Assembly (NCBI RefSeq): GCF_006496635.1
Contig: NZ_CP022958.1
Span: forward strand, 5,084,001-5,148,000
DNA length: 64,000 nt
Source: Azoarcus sp. DD4
GTDB taxonomy: Bacteria > Pseudomonadota > Gammaproteobacteria > Burkholderiales > Rhodocyclaceae
Direction: 5' to 3'
Part shown: positions 51,858 to 60,593 of the stretch, piece after piece
Position numbering within the stretch: position 1 is the stretch's first letter
How the letters are laid out: each line of letters opens with the position of its first letter
Notes under the pieces: model-generated
Databases searched by the model: none
What the model saw: the letters and a program-made list of their open reading frames with translations, nothing else
What the model was told of the DNA's origin: nothing
Made by a program: the position numbers and the translations under genes

Positions 51858-52834
51858 ATGATCTTTTCCGTAAATCCGCCTTGCCGATCATGTTGCTTGC
51901 CCTCGCGGGCTGCGCCACGCAGGGCAAGCCGCCGCCGTCCATTTCGCTCGATGAGCCGGCGCAGGCGCAGCCGCTGCCGGAGCCGCCTGCGCCTGTGGAA
52001 GTGGTGGCCGTGCCGCAGGTGCTGCCGATGCCGGCGCAGATGAAACCTGTGCCGGATGCCAAGCCCACGCCGGAACCCGCCGATGAAACCGTGCGTGTGT
52101 CCCGCGCCAACGCCGAGGCGCGCATTGCGCCCACGCGCGAGGGCTACGTCAACGCGATCCAGGTCTGGCCCTTCACCGATGGCGCGCTGTATCAGGTCTA
52201 TGCGGCCGTGGGCCGCGTGACGGTGATCGCGCTCCAGCCCGGCGAGGAACTGGTGACGGTGGCCGCTGGCGATACCGTGCGCTGGATCGTCGGGGACACA
52301 TCGAGCGGCAGCGCTGACGCGCTGCGCGTCAATGTGATGGTCAAACCGATCCGCTCGGGCCTGAAGACCAATCTCGTCATCACGACCAGCCGGCGCACCT
52401 ATCTGCTGGAGCTGACGTCTACCGAAAAGACGTGGATGGCGTCGGTGTCCTGGGAGTACCCGAAGGACAAGATGCTGGCCTTGCAGCGCCAGGCGCAGGC
52501 GGCCAGCGCCGCCGCGCCGGTCGATGCCGGGCTGTCGTTGGAGAAGATCCGGTTCCGCTATGCGGTCAGCGGCAGCAATCCGCCTTGGAAGCCGCTGCGC
52601 GCCTTCGATGACGGCGAGAAGGTCTATATCCAGTTTCCGCCGGGCATCGCCCAAGGCGAACTGCCGCCGCTGTTCGTCATCGGCGCCCAGGGCGATGGGC
52701 AACTCGTCAATTACCGCTTCCGGCCGCCGTACTACATCGTGGATCGCCTGTTCGGCGCCGCCGAACTACGCCTGGGCGGGGACAAGGGCGATGTGGTGCG
52801 GATCGAACGTACCGATGGCACGCGGAGGAACTGA
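51854..52834 (+). CDS. trbG: TrbG, VirB9-like outer-membrane complex protein
   Basis: A 326-residue lipoprotein (lipobox IMLLALAGC) with a Pro-rich linker (residues 25-80) and the VirB9/CagX domain (AIQVWPFTDGALYQVYAAVG to the C-terminal FRPPYYIVDRLFGAAELRLG). It starts at ATG 51854 within the trbF stop; the upstream frame is a shadow. trbI follows after two bases. Confidence 0.93.
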   Translation: MNDLFRKSALPIMLLALAGCATQGKPPPSISLDEPAQAQPLPEPPAPVEVVAVPQVLPMPAQMKPVPDAKPTPEPADETVRVSRANAEARIAPTREGYVNAIQVWPFTDGALYQVYAAVGRVTVIALQPGEELVTVAAGDTVRWIVGDTSSGSADALRVNVMVKPIRSGLKTNLVITTSRRTYLLELTSTEKTWMASVSWEYPKDKMLALQRQAQAASAAAPVDAGLSLEKIRFRYAVSGSNPPWKPLRAFDDGEKVYIQFPPGIAQGELPPLFVIGAQGDGQLVNYRFRPPYYIVDRLFGAAELRLGGDKGDVVRIERTDGTRRN

Positions 52835-52836
52835 GC

Positions 52837-54105
52837 ATGAGCCAGGACGATTCCCCTGACTTTGCGCCGCAGGCGGGCAAGGTCGCGCCCGAGGCGGTGG
52901 CGCTGCGCGCCCAGCCGCGCCCGGTCACACGCCTGAACCGGCGCACGCTGGCCATGCTCACCGGTGGCCTGTCGGTCGCCGTGCTCGGGGCCACGATCTG
53001 GTCATTGCAGCCGCACCGGCGCGGCGCAGGCGAGCAGACCGAGCTTTACAACGTCGATCGCGTCTCGAAGTCCGAGGGGCTGGATGGCCTGCCTTCGGAT
53101 TACTCCAAGCTGCCGCGAAAGGTGCCCGAGCTGGGGCCGCCGCTGCCGGGCGACCTTGGCCCGGCCATCGTGAAGGCGCAGCAGCCGGTGACGCCCACCT
53201 ACGCGCCGCCGGGCCACGACCCGGAGGATGCACGGCGCAAGGAAGCTGAAGCGGCAGCAGCTTCCTCGGTGTTCTTCCGCTCGGGCACGCCTGGCAAGAC
53301 CGCCGCGCCAGCGGCTGCGCAAGTCGCTGCGGCTGGCCAAGCATCGGCCTTGGCGGGCTTCGACCCGCTCGCCGCCGGGCCGGCCTCGACGGCGGCCCAG
53401 CCCGCCGACCCGACCGCTGTGCAGAATCGACAAGACCAGAAAGAGGCGTTCCTGAAAGGCGGCTCTACGGAAACCCGCAATTCCGGGAATCTGAAAATGC
53501 CGTCCTCGCCGTATCAGGTGATGGCCGGGACGGTGATCGCTGGCGCGCTGGTGACAGGCATCAAGTCCGATCTTCCGGGCGACGTGATCGCCACGGTGAC
53601 GGAGCCGGTCTACGACACGGCCACGGGCAAGTTCCTGCTGATTCCGCAGGGCTCGCGCATCCTGGGCCGCTACAACAGCCAGGTCAGCTATGGACAGAGC
53701 CGGGTGCAGGTGGTTTGGAACCGCATCATCCTGCCGGACACGTCCTCGCTGACGCTGGACAACCTCGTCGGCACCGATCCGGCCGGCTATTCGGGCCTGG
53801 AAGACGGTGTGGACTACCACTGGAGCCGCATCGTCGCCGGTGCGGCGCTGACGACGCTGCTGGGCATCGGCGCCGAGTTGGCCGCGCCGGAGAACCGGCA
53901 GGACGGCAACCGCATCGTGATCGCCGGGCGCGACAGCGCACAGGACAGCATCAACCAGGTCGGGCAGGAGATGACCCGGCGCAACATGAACATCCAGCCG
54001 ACGCTGACCGAGCGGCCCGGCCTGCCGGTGCGGATCATCGCCAACCGCGATCTGGTGCTGCGTCCGTACCAGCCAATGTTCTTCCAGCGGGGAGCGATGC
54101 AATGA
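52837..54105 (+). CDS. trbI: TrbI, VirB10-like channel protein
   Basis: A 422-residue protein with an N-terminal membrane helix (LAMLTGGLSVAVLGATIWSL), a Pro-rich periplasmic linker and the VirB10 domain (YQVMAGTVIAGALVTGIKSD, LIPQGSRILGRYNSQVSYGQ, NRIVIAGRDSAQDSINQVGQ). It connects the inner-membrane ATPases with the outer-membrane pore. It overlaps the DUF2274 gene by ATGA. Confidence 0.94.
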   Translation: MSQDDSPDFAPQAGKVAPEAVALRAQPRPVTRLNRRTLAMLTGGLSVAVLGATIWSLQPHRRGAGEQTELYNVDRVSKSEGLDGLPSDYSKLPRKVPELGPPLPGDLGPAIVKAQQPVTPTYAPPGHDPEDARRKEAEAAAASSVFFRSGTPGKTAAPAAAQVAAAGQASALAGFDPLAAGPASTAAQPADPTAVQNRQDQKEAFLKGGSTETRNSGNLKMPSSPYQVMAGTVIAGALVTGIKSDLPGDVIATVTEPVYDTATGKFLLIPQGSRILGRYNSQVSYGQSRVQVVWNRIILPDTSSLTLDNLVGTDPAGYSGLEDGVDYHWSRIVAGAALTTLLGIGAELAAPENRQDGNRIVIAGRDSAQDSINQVGQEMTRRNMNIQPTLTERPGLPVRIIANRDLVLRPYQPMFFQRGAMQ

Positions 54106-54347
54106 GCACGACCAAGAAACTGCGGCTCGGGCCACTGCCCAAGACCGAGAGCGTCAAGCTGACCTTCGCTTGCCCGGCCAGCCTGAGGGCCACCCTCGAC
54201 CGCTATGCCGCGCTGCACGCGCAGGCATATGGCGAGACCGTCGATGCAACGACGCTTATCCCGCACATGCTGGAGGCGTTCATGGCGGGGGATCGGGGAT
54301 TCAGGAAGGGCACGGCGACACGGAGCGCGCCAACGAAGCCGACATGA
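54102..54347 (+). CDS. DUF2274 family protein
   Basis: An 81-residue protein with the DUF2274 pattern KLRLGPLPKTESVKLTFACP, then SLRATLDRYAALHAQAYGET and LIPHMLEAFMAGDRGF. It is the last gene of trb operons in Tn4371-like ICEs; its function is unknown, though the fold suggests an RHH-like DNA-binding protein. A terminator-like hairpin follows 28 bases later. Confidence 0.85.
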   Translation: MSTTKKLRLGPLPKTESVKLTFACPASLRATLDRYAALHAQAYGETVDATTLIPHMLEAFMAGDRGFRKGTATRSAPTKPT

Positions 54348-54375
54348 TGGCGTCGCGTACCAATGGCATCCGTCG

Positions 54376-54410
54376 AACGCGCAGCCCCAGGCTGCGCGTT
54401 CTTCATTCTC
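54376..54410 (+). terminator. Rho-independent-like terminator of the trb operon
   Basis: AACGCGCAGCC-CCA-GGCTGCGCGTT is a perfect 11-bp stem followed by the T-rich CTTCATTCTCT. It lies downstream of the last ICE gene. Confidence 0.75.
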
Positions 54411-54494
54411 TGGATGCCGCACGCAAAGCCTCTTGGGCTATGATGGTGCGACAGGCCCGCCGTTCCTCGGCAATCCCGCACGCTCCAGCGCGAT

Positions 54495-54530
54495 CCGGCT
54501 TTCCCTCCCGACGCTCCTATGTGGCTCCTA
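54495..54530 (+). repeat. ICE-end repeat, right copy (possible integrase arm site)
   Basis: This segment starts CCGGCTTTCC and contains CCTATGTGGCTC (54516-54527). It is an imperfect direct repeat of 9108-9144 at the other ICE end and lies 109 bp inside the right att core. Confidence 0.5.
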
Positions 54531-54612
54531 GCCCACAAGGCCGCACTTCCGCAAAGTGGCCTGAAAACGAGCTAACCTACTGTCCCATATACGGTTTCAA
54601 GCTCTGCGTGAT

Positions 54613-55131
54613 TTGCACGAAGGACTTGACACCAGAACTTTTTTGTCCCTTGCCCTTCTGGTCGCTGCGGCGCCGGGCGTGCTCGCCCAAGCGCCGCAGC
54701 GCGGCGGAGCGGCGGAACTCCTCGCAGCCGACCCCGTGCTTGAGGAGAGGGTGACCGAGTTGTCGCACAAGCTTCGCTGCCTGGTGTGTCAGAACCAGTC
54801 CATCGCCGAATCGAATGCGCCGCTGGCGGTGGACCTGCGCAACCAGGTGCGTGAACAGCTCGCGGCTGGGAAAAACGAAGATCAGGTGATCGATTACCTG
54901 GTGGCTCGCTACGGCGATTTCGTTCTTTATCTTCCTCCCGTAAACGGCATCACCCTGCTGCTATGGGTAGGCCCCGGCCTGCTGCTGTTCAGCGGTGCCG
55001 GCTGGCTCGCGCTGCGCCTGCGCAGGCGCGCCGACGAGCCTGCAGCCGCCGCGCTCAACAACGACCAACGCAACCGCGCCCGCGCTTTGCTCGACGGCGC
55101 ACCATTGCCTCCCGAGGAGCCCCGCTCGTGA
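54613..55131 (+). CDS. ccmH: CcmH (CycL), 5' end rewritten by the ICE
   Basis: CcmH is the membrane-anchored periplasmic thiol protein that works with CcmF and CcmG in haem attachment. The mature part is intact: LRCLVCQNQSIAESNAPLAV with the redox CxxC, then RYGDFVLYLPPVNGITLLLW and a C-terminal membrane helix. Its original ATG and first 12 codons are left behind at 8953. In this copy the frame extends into the ICE end, where only TTG (54613) or CTG codons could start; a signal-peptide core (FLSLALLVAAAPGVLAQA) remains. No clear Shine-Dalgarno precedes TTG 54613, so expression is doubtful. Confidence 0.85.
   Translation: MHEGLDTRTFLSLALLVAAAPGVLAQAPQRGGAAELLAADPVLEERVTELSHKLRCLVCQNQSIAESNAPLAVDLRNQVREQLAAGKNEDQVIDYLVARYGDFVLYLPPVNGITLLLWVGPGLLLFSGAGWLALRLRRRADEPAAAALNNDQRNRARALLDGAPLPPEEPRS
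54639..54646 (+). repeat. attR core direct repeat TTTTTTGT
   Basis: This matches 8988-8995. To its right ccmH continues in the same reading frame as the interrupted left part, so the core is the true crossover site. Confidence 0.8.
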
Positions 55132-56384
55132 CTGTCTTCCTGATTCTGGCCGCCGCGCTGGTCGCTGGTGCCCTGCTGCTCGTCCTGCCGCCTATGCTCG
55201 GGGCAGGTCGTATCCATGCGCATGCGCAACAAGCGCAACGCCAGGCCGAAACCGTACTGGTAGTGTTGCGTGAACAACTCGTCGAGATCGAGAACGCATT
55301 CGCCGCGGGTGATATCGACGAAGCCGAATACAACCGGGCACGCAGCGAGCTGGAGCAGCGTGCGCTTGAGGAGGGCGAGGCTGCGGAAGCGCATACGGAC
55401 CTACGTCCATCGCGGGTTTGGGCGCTGCTATCGGCACTTGCCGTGCCAGTGCTGGCGACCGGTATCTACCTGACACTCGGGGAGCCGAACGGACTGGATC
55501 CGGTTCAGACTGCTGCGCCGGAAGGCGGTCACGAGATCACGCCCGCGCAGATCGCGCAAATGGTTTCGCAGCTCGCGATCCGGCTGGAGCGTGAACCGAA
55601 CAACCCCGAGGGCTGGGTGATGCTCGCGCGGTCCTACGCGATGATGCAGGACTTCCGGACGGCCACGGCGACCTATCAGAAGATCGGCCATAACATGCCT
55701 GAGCATCCGGACGTGTTCGCCGAGTGGGGTGACCTGATCGCAGGGGCTCAGGGCCGCAAGGTGTCGGGCGAGGCCGAGCGGCTTGTGAAGCGGGCGCTGG
55801 CGCTCGATCCGAACCACATGAAGGCGCTGGCGCTTGCTGGCACTGCTGCTTTCCAGCAACAGGATTTCGTCAAGGCGTCCGCTTACTGGGAGCAGGTCCT
55901 GGCGCAGGTGCCACCGGCCGAGGAGTTCGCCCGTTCGATCCGGGCGAGCATCAACGAGGCGCGGATCAAGGGCGGTATGCCTGCGCTCGACCACGAGGCC
56001 CTGCCGCAGGCCGGCGCGGGCAAAGAGGCCGCCGCCGGCACTCCCCTACCCGGACTCACGGTCAAGGGACGCGTCACTCTGGCGCCCGAGATTGCCTCGC
56101 GCGCTGCCGCCGATGATGCCGTCTTTGTTCTCGTGCGTCCGGCGCAGGGCGGGAAACCGCTCGCGGCGTTGCGCTACCGCGTGGCGGATCTTCCTGCGGA
56201 ATTCAGCTTCGAGAAAGCGGAGCGGATGTCGGACGGGCCGGTGCCCGATCGGGTTTCGATTGGTGCTCGCGTCTCCAAGCTAAGCGAGGCTGCGCCCCGA
56301 TCGGGCGACCTGGAAGGCCGCACTGTCGCTGTGGCGCCCAACGCCACAGCGGTTGCGGTCGTGATTGACCGGATACGCGAGTAA
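55128..56384 (+). CDS. ccmI: CcmI (CycH), apocytochrome chaperone
   Basis: A 418-residue membrane protein starting at GTG 55128 inside the ccmH stop. Two membrane helices lie at residues about 2-22 and 88-107, framing a coiled-coil cytoplasmic loop (REQLVEIENAFAAGDIDEAE). A periplasmic TPR domain follows (NNPEGWVMLARSYAMMQDFR, NHMKALALAGTAAFQQQDFV), with a C-terminal CycH domain. It binds apocytochrome c for haem ligation. The locus depends on ccmF and ccmH, which are both damaged here. Confidence 0.92.
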   Translation: MTVFLILAAALVAGALLLVLPPMLGAGRIHAHAQQAQRQAETVLVVLREQLVEIENAFAAGDIDEAEYNRARSELEQRALEEGEAAEAHTDLRPSRVWALLSALAVPVLATGIYLTLGEPNGLDPVQTAAPEGGHEITPAQIAQMVSQLAIRLEREPNNPEGWVMLARSYAMMQDFRTATATYQKIGHNMPEHPDVFAEWGDLIAGAQGRKVSGEAERLVKRALALDPNHMKALALAGTAAFQQQDFVKASAYWEQVLAQVPPAEEFARSIRASINEARIKGGMPALDHEALPQAGAGKEAAAGTPLPGLTVKGRVTLAPEIASRAAADDAVFVLVRPAQGGKPLAALRYRVADLPAEFSFEKAERMSDGPVPDRVSIGARVSKLSEAAPRSGDLEGRTVAVAPNATAVAVVIDRIRE

Positions 56385-56618
56385 TCCTGTTCTCATCGCT
56401 GGCATCCTGATCTCACTCGCCGACGATGAAAACTTCCTCCGATGGGTTTTACGCTCGATCGACCTTGCCTCTTCAATCAGGGTAGATCTGTCTTGGGGCA
56501 CCCTTTGGGGGTATGCACTGACAGCGCGCATACCGCGCTACCAGGCTGATCGAGATATCAGGCCGACGTTTACTTGCGCGGCACTCTCGCCACTGCTTTT
56601 ACACCGAGTCACCAATCA

Positions 56619-57071
56619 ATGGCTACAACCGAAATCAACTCGACGAGCACTGAAACCACAACAGGTTGGACGATCATTTTCGTCGCGTGGCTAATCGCGA
56701 GTGCATCGACGCTTGGAGCCTTGTTTTTCGGTGAAATCATGAAGCTTCCGACTTGCTCGCTGTGCTGGTACCAACGCATTTTCATGTTTCCGCTCGCACT
56801 GATTCTTCCAATGGGGCTGTTTCCGTTCGACTGGAAAGTTATTCGCTATTCCCTGCCGCTGGCCGTCATTGGCGGATTGGTCGCGGTGTTCCATCAACTT
56901 CTCGTCGCCGGTGTGATCCCTGAGGATGTCCGTCCCTGCGCGCAGGGTGTCCCGTGCTCGCAGACGGTCATCGAATGGTTCGGCTTCCTGACGATCCCGC
57001 TGCTGTCGGTCATCGCCTTCTCGATCATCATCACTTTGCTAATCTGGGCCTATCTTCGGAGTTCTAAATGA
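56619..57071 (+). CDS. DsbB-family disulfide oxidoreductase (BdbC-like)
   Basis: A 150-residue four-helix membrane protein starting at ATG 56619. The active cysteines are in TCSLCW (C46, C49) and PCAQGVPC (C107, C113). It reoxidises a DsbA-like partner using quinone. The next gene, a DsbA-like protein, overlaps by ATGA (57068), so the two form a pair as BdbC/BdbD do. A second protein with the same cysteine spacing lies at 58623-59093. Confidence 0.9.
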   Translation: MATTEINSTSTETTTGWTIIFVAWLIASASTLGALFFGEIMKLPTCSLCWYQRIFMFPLALILPMGLFPFDWKVIRYSLPLAVIGGLVAVFHQLLVAGVIPEDVRPCAQGVPCSQTVIEWFGFLTIPLLSVIAFSIIITLLIWAYLRSSK

Positions 57072-57739
57072 AGCAAAAGACCGTGTTTCTTGGCGCCGTC
57101 GTACTACTGCTGCTTGTGTTCGCCGTCGCAACGATGAACCACAAGGCTGAAACGGCCGAGCAAACGGAGCAAGTGGTCGATCGCAATCGAGACCGCCTGA
57201 TTCGGATGCATTCGCCGACGCTTGGCAACATGCAGGCGAAGGTCGTCATCGTTGAATTTCTCGATCCCGCGTGCGAAACCTGTCGTAGTTTCTATCCGTT
57301 GGTGAAGCAAATGATGGCGGCGAACCCGAACGACATTCGCCTTGTCCTGCGTTACGCGCCGTTCCATGAGGGATCGGAAGACGTTGTTGCCGTGCTCGAG
57401 GCTGCGCGCAAGCAGGGCAAACTCTGGCCGGCACTCGAGGCACTGCTCGCGTCGCAGGCAGAGTGGGCACCCCATCATACGGCGCAGGTGGATCTCGTTT
57501 GGAAGCATCTCGAAGGGTTGGGGCTCGATCTTGCGCGAATGCGCGCGGATATGGCCGCGCCAGAAATCGCACGCGTCATCGAGCAGGATCTTGCTGACGC
57601 GCAGGCGCTTAACGTCACGAAGACACCTGAGTTCTTCGTGAATGGGCAGCCGTTGCCGCGCTTTGGATACGAACCGCTCAAGCAGTTGGTAAACAGTGCG
57701 CTGACGGAAGCCTCACGAACCCGGCAAGACGGACGATGA
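57068..57739 (+). CDS. DsbA-like periplasmic thiol oxidoreductase
   Basis: A 223-residue protein with an N-terminal membrane anchor (FLGAVVLLLLVFAVATM). The thioredoxin-like active site is FLDPACETCRSF (C69, C72), and a cis-Pro loop lies in KTPEFFVNGQPL. It is coupled to the DsbB-like gene, its likely recycling partner. The CETC active site is unlike the CPHC of DsbA and is shared with BdbD/DsbA_4-type proteins. The natural substrate is unknown; nearby metal proteins are candidates. Confidence 0.9.
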   Translation: MKQKTVFLGAVVLLLLVFAVATMNHKAETAEQTEQVVDRNRDRLIRMHSPTLGNMQAKVVIVEFLDPACETCRSFYPLVKQMMAANPNDIRLVLRYAPFHEGSEDVVAVLEAARKQGKLWPALEALLASQAEWAPHHTAQVDLVWKHLEGLGLDLARMRADMAAPEIARVIEQDLADAQALNVTKTPEFFVNGQPLPRFGYEPLKQLVNSALTEASRTRQDGR

Positions 57740-57905
57740 GGCGGGCTTGGAAAGCCTCCTGCATCAGATCTGGAATGATTACGCAAGAAAGCTTCGAAGT
57801 TCGGCTTCGTGCCGATACCGGGCATGGCAAATGGGCTCCGCGTGTTGCGGCGATCGGAGCGAAGACGTGCGAAGGTGTTCTTTCTGTCGACGAGGAGGAT
57901 GCGAA

Positions 57906-58424
57906 ATGAAAAAGACGATCTTGATTGCAGCCATAATGGCCGCCGTGCTTCCGGCCGCGCCGGGCATGGCGCAGCCGACAGCGGCCCCGCCCGCGAAAGA
58001 CGCTCAAATGCAGCAGCAGGCGCCTGAAGTCGCCGAGTTCGACAAGCAGATGGCGCAGATGCAGCAGACCATGCAGCGGATGCAGGAGCAGATGGAGATG
58101 ATCCGCCAGACCCAGGATCCGCAGGAGCGACAGAAGCTGCTTCAGGAGCACTGGGAAACGATGCGCAACGGCATGGGAACAATGCACGGCATGTGGGGGC
58201 CGGGCATGTTGGGTTGCTGTGCGGGCGGTCCGATGATGGGCGGCGCAATGAGGGGCGGTCACATGATGGGATGGCGCGGGATGGGGGACTACTATTCGAA
58301 GCTCACCCCGGATCAGATGAAGCAGCGCCAGTACATGATGGATCGGTACATGGGCATGCAGCAGCAGATGATGGACCATATGATGCAGCATCAGAACTAC
58401 ATGTGGATGCAGCCGACTCGGTGA
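57906..58424 (+). CDS. Met-rich periplasmic protein, possible metal binder
   Basis: A 172-residue protein with a signal peptide (TILIAAIMAAVLPAAPGMAQ). A coiled-coil-like region follows (FDKQMAQMQQTMQRMQEQME). The C-terminus is very rich in Met, Gly and His (GCCAGGPMMGGAMRGGHMMG, QQQMMDHMMQHQNYMW). Met-rich segments are typical of periplasmic copper-binding proteins, so copper or silver binding is plausible but unproven. It lies between two dsbB-like genes, 166 bp downstream of the DsbA-like gene, and has its own Shine-Dalgarno (GAGGA). Confidence 0.75.
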   Translation: MKKTILIAAIMAAVLPAAPGMAQPTAAPPAKDAQMQQQAPEVAEFDKQMAQMQQTMQRMQEQMEMIRQTQDPQERQKLLQEHWETMRNGMGTMHGMWGPGMLGCCAGGPMMGGAMRGGHMMGWRGMGDYYSKLTPDQMKQRQYMMDRYMGMQQQMMDHMMQHQNYMWMQPTR

Positions 58425-58622
58425 GGATGCGAGAGTGGCGGGAAGTCTGCCGGCCGCGTCTTCAACCCGATCGTTTCCGGTCGGGCCTATTTCCCCGGAG
58501 CCGACGAACTCTGCTGGGGCCGACGCGCGTGGTCTCAACATCCGCAGCAGACAACTTGACGTTGGCTGTAGTCGAACCGCGTGACAGACAGCCCAACGAT
58601 CGCAGGCTCGGCGAAGAGAGCA

Positions 58623-59093
58623 CTAGGCAGCATACTCCCGGGAAGTTGCGCGGCTGAAGTGTGCCGCGATCAGGAGCACATTGATGACCGAAAAGACGGC
58701 CACCCACAGCAGCGGAACCGCAACGAAACCCATCCACATGATCTGCGTCTCGCTACACGGCATGATCGGCGAGCAAGAGGCCGCCTCGACCGGCGTCGTT
58801 ACTGAGGTCTGCAGCAGATGGATAACGGAGATGAGCCATCCGGCGCTCGCCAGAGGCAGTGCATAGAACACGACGTGCCGGTCGAAGAGGAACAGCCCCA
58901 CCATGAGGACCGGAGTTAGCGGAAACATGAAGAGGCGCAGATACCAGCAAATGACGCAGGGCTCAATTCGTAGGTATTCACTCAGGTAAAGCGCGCGGAT
59001 CATCGACAGGGCGGCGATCGACCAACCCACCAAAACCAGCATCCAGCTGATGCCGAAAAGGTCATCCGCCGATGGGCGCTCGTGGATGTTCAT
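58623..59093 (-). CDS. Second DsbB-family disulfide oxidoreductase
   Basis: A 156-residue four-helix membrane protein. The cysteines lie in PCVICW (C46, C49) and SCSPIMPC (C107, C113), exactly the spacing of the other copy, while the overall sequence has diverged. It converges on the Met-rich gene and is transcribed from near 59093. No DsbA-like partner is adjacent on this strand. Confidence 0.88.
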   Translation of the reverse strand: MNIHERPSADDLFGISWMLVLVGWSIAALSMIRALYLSEYLRIEPCVICWYLRLFMFPLTPVLMVGLFLFDRHVVFYALPLASAGWLISVIHLLQTSVTTPVEAASCSPIMPCSETQIMWMGFVAVPLLWVAVFSVINVLLIAAHFSRATSREYAA

Positions 59094-59253
59094 CGACTTG
59101 GATCTCCCAAGAGTAGAGCAGGTATCAGGGGCTGACTCGCGAGGTATCGGCGATGCCGCTCGCGCGGATGGACTCGTCCCCTGCGGGCGCCACGCACACC
59201 ATCGGCGTAGCCACGATCCAACTTGCCCACGCTACCCGCCACGTGGGGACGGG

Positions 59254-60591
59254 TCAATGCCTTTCGCCCGAAACGGAAATACTGAAACCGACGGTCGTCG
59301 TGCCACCGGTGGAGCGGACAAACGGGGTGCCGCCATGCATGCGCGCGATTGCTGCGACGATCGACAATCCAAGTCCGTGATTGGTGCTCCCGTGTTCGCG
59401 TGCCCCATCCGCCCGATAGAAGCGGTCGAACAGGCGTGGAAGATGTTCCGCAGGAATCTCCGGGCCGACGTTGCTGACGGACACGCGGACGAGGCGCGAC
59501 GGGTCCGCTCCGATGTCCAGATCGATCATTGACCCGCGCTCTGCAAACCGCGTTGCGTTGGCGAGGAGGTTCGATATCGCCCGCCGCAACAAACCCGCAT
59601 CGAAGTCGCCGCCGCTGTCCCCGGAAACGCGAACGCTCACGCCAGCCTCCTGCAGTGCCGCATCGTGGAACTCGATGACCTCGACCGCAAGCGCAGCGAG
59701 GCTGCCGACCGGGCTTCGGCGCGCTCGCTCGCCGCGATCGGCCTTCGACAGGAACAGCATGTCATTGACGAGACCCGCCAGGCGGTGCAGGTCCTCGAGA
59801 TTGGATCCCAGCACGTCCCGTAGCTCGGGAATGCTGCGCTCGCGGCTCAGGGCGAGTTCGGTCTCGCCGATCAGTGTCGCCAGCGGCGTGCGCAGTTCAT
59901 GGGCGACGTCCGCATTGAAGCCTTCCAGTTGCCGGTATGCGTTATCCAGCCGTACGAGCAGCGCGTTGAACTGCGCGACCAGCGGCTGCAGCTCCTGTGC
60001 CTGCGCGGAACCATCTAGCGGCTGTCCGACGTTTTCCGGACTGAGTGCCGCGGCTTGTCGAACCAGGTCGCGAACGGGCAACAGTGCGCGTCGCACGAGC
60101 CACGCACCGCCCGCGGAGACGACCACCGCGCCGGCCAACGCACTCGCCAGTAGCGTCCACGCCAGTTGCCTCAGCAGCCGGGCATCGGAACTGCTGTCGA
60201 GCGCCAATTCGGCACGCAGCACGGTCGTGCCCGACCACGGCGAAGGGATCTCGAATTCAACCCGACGCAGGTTCGCGGCGGGCTCGGGGGCCGGTGGCGT
60301 CATGTAGAGGAGCGCCTCGGCATCCACGGTCAGCCGCAGTTTGAGATCGGCATGGCCGATGAAGAAATCGTCGAGTTTGTGACGCAGGCTCGGCAGTTCC
60401 TCCGGCGTCGTGATCTCGCGGACAAGGTGGCGGATCACGTCCTGCTTGTGCCGCAGCTCCTCGGTCTGCTTCGCCGAGAAGTTGAGGCTGGTGGCCACGT
60501 ACACGACGACGCAGACGACCCCGAGCCCGATGAAAGTCTGCACTGCGAGCCACCACGACAGCCAGCGGCCGAGCGAACGCGGATTGCGCAT
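59254..60591 (-). CDS. Heavy-metal sensor histidine kinase (CzcS/CopS-like)
   Basis: A 445-residue membrane kinase from ATG 60591 (MRNPRSLGRWLSWWLAVQTF). It has two membrane helices (residues about 10-35 and 140-165) around a periplasmic sensor, a HAMP region (RRALLPVRDLVRQAAALS), a DHp domain with H231 (NADVAHELRTPLATL), and N, G1 and G2 boxes (NLLANATRFAE, NHGLGLSIVAAIARMHGG). The start lies 2 bases after the response-regulator gene. The ICE has a broken relative (30432-31110). Confidence 0.92.
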   Translation of the reverse strand: MRNPRSLGRWLSWWLAVQTFIGLGVVCVVVYVATSLNFSAKQTEELRHKQDVIRHLVREITTPEELPSLRHKLDDFFIGHADLKLRLTVDAEALLYMTPPAPEPAANLRRVEFEIPSPWSGTTVLRAELALDSSSDARLLRQLAWTLLASALAGAVVVSAGGAWLVRRALLPVRDLVRQAAALSPENVGQPLDGSAQAQELQPLVAQFNALLVRLDNAYRQLEGFNADVAHELRTPLATLIGETELALSRERSIPELRDVLGSNLEDLHRLAGLVNDMLFLSKADRGERARRSPVGSLAALAVEVIEFHDAALQEAGVSVRVSGDSGGDFDAGLLRRAISNLLANATRFAERGSMIDLDIGADPSRLVRVSVSNVGPEIPAEHLPRLFDRFYRADGAREHGSTNHGLGLSIVAAIARMHGGTPFVRSTGGTTTVGFSISVSGERH

Positions 60592-60593
60592 CC

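Larger units (their letters stand above)
8988..54646 (+). mobile_element. Tn4371-like integrative and conjugative element (45.7 kb)
   Basis: The element is bounded by the direct repeat TTTTTTGT (8988-8995 and 54639-54646), which agrees with the short T-rich att sites reported for Tn4371-family ICEs. Its order is characteristic of the family: int, DUF932, parB, DUF736, DUF2958, DUF2285, rep, parA, DUF2840, traF, relaxase, cargo, lysR, eexN, traG and trbBCDEJLFGI. Cargo (26378-37946) confers metal resistance. The IS66 in traG (40523-43216) probably disables self-transfer. Excision would rebuild ccmH. Confidence 0.92.
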
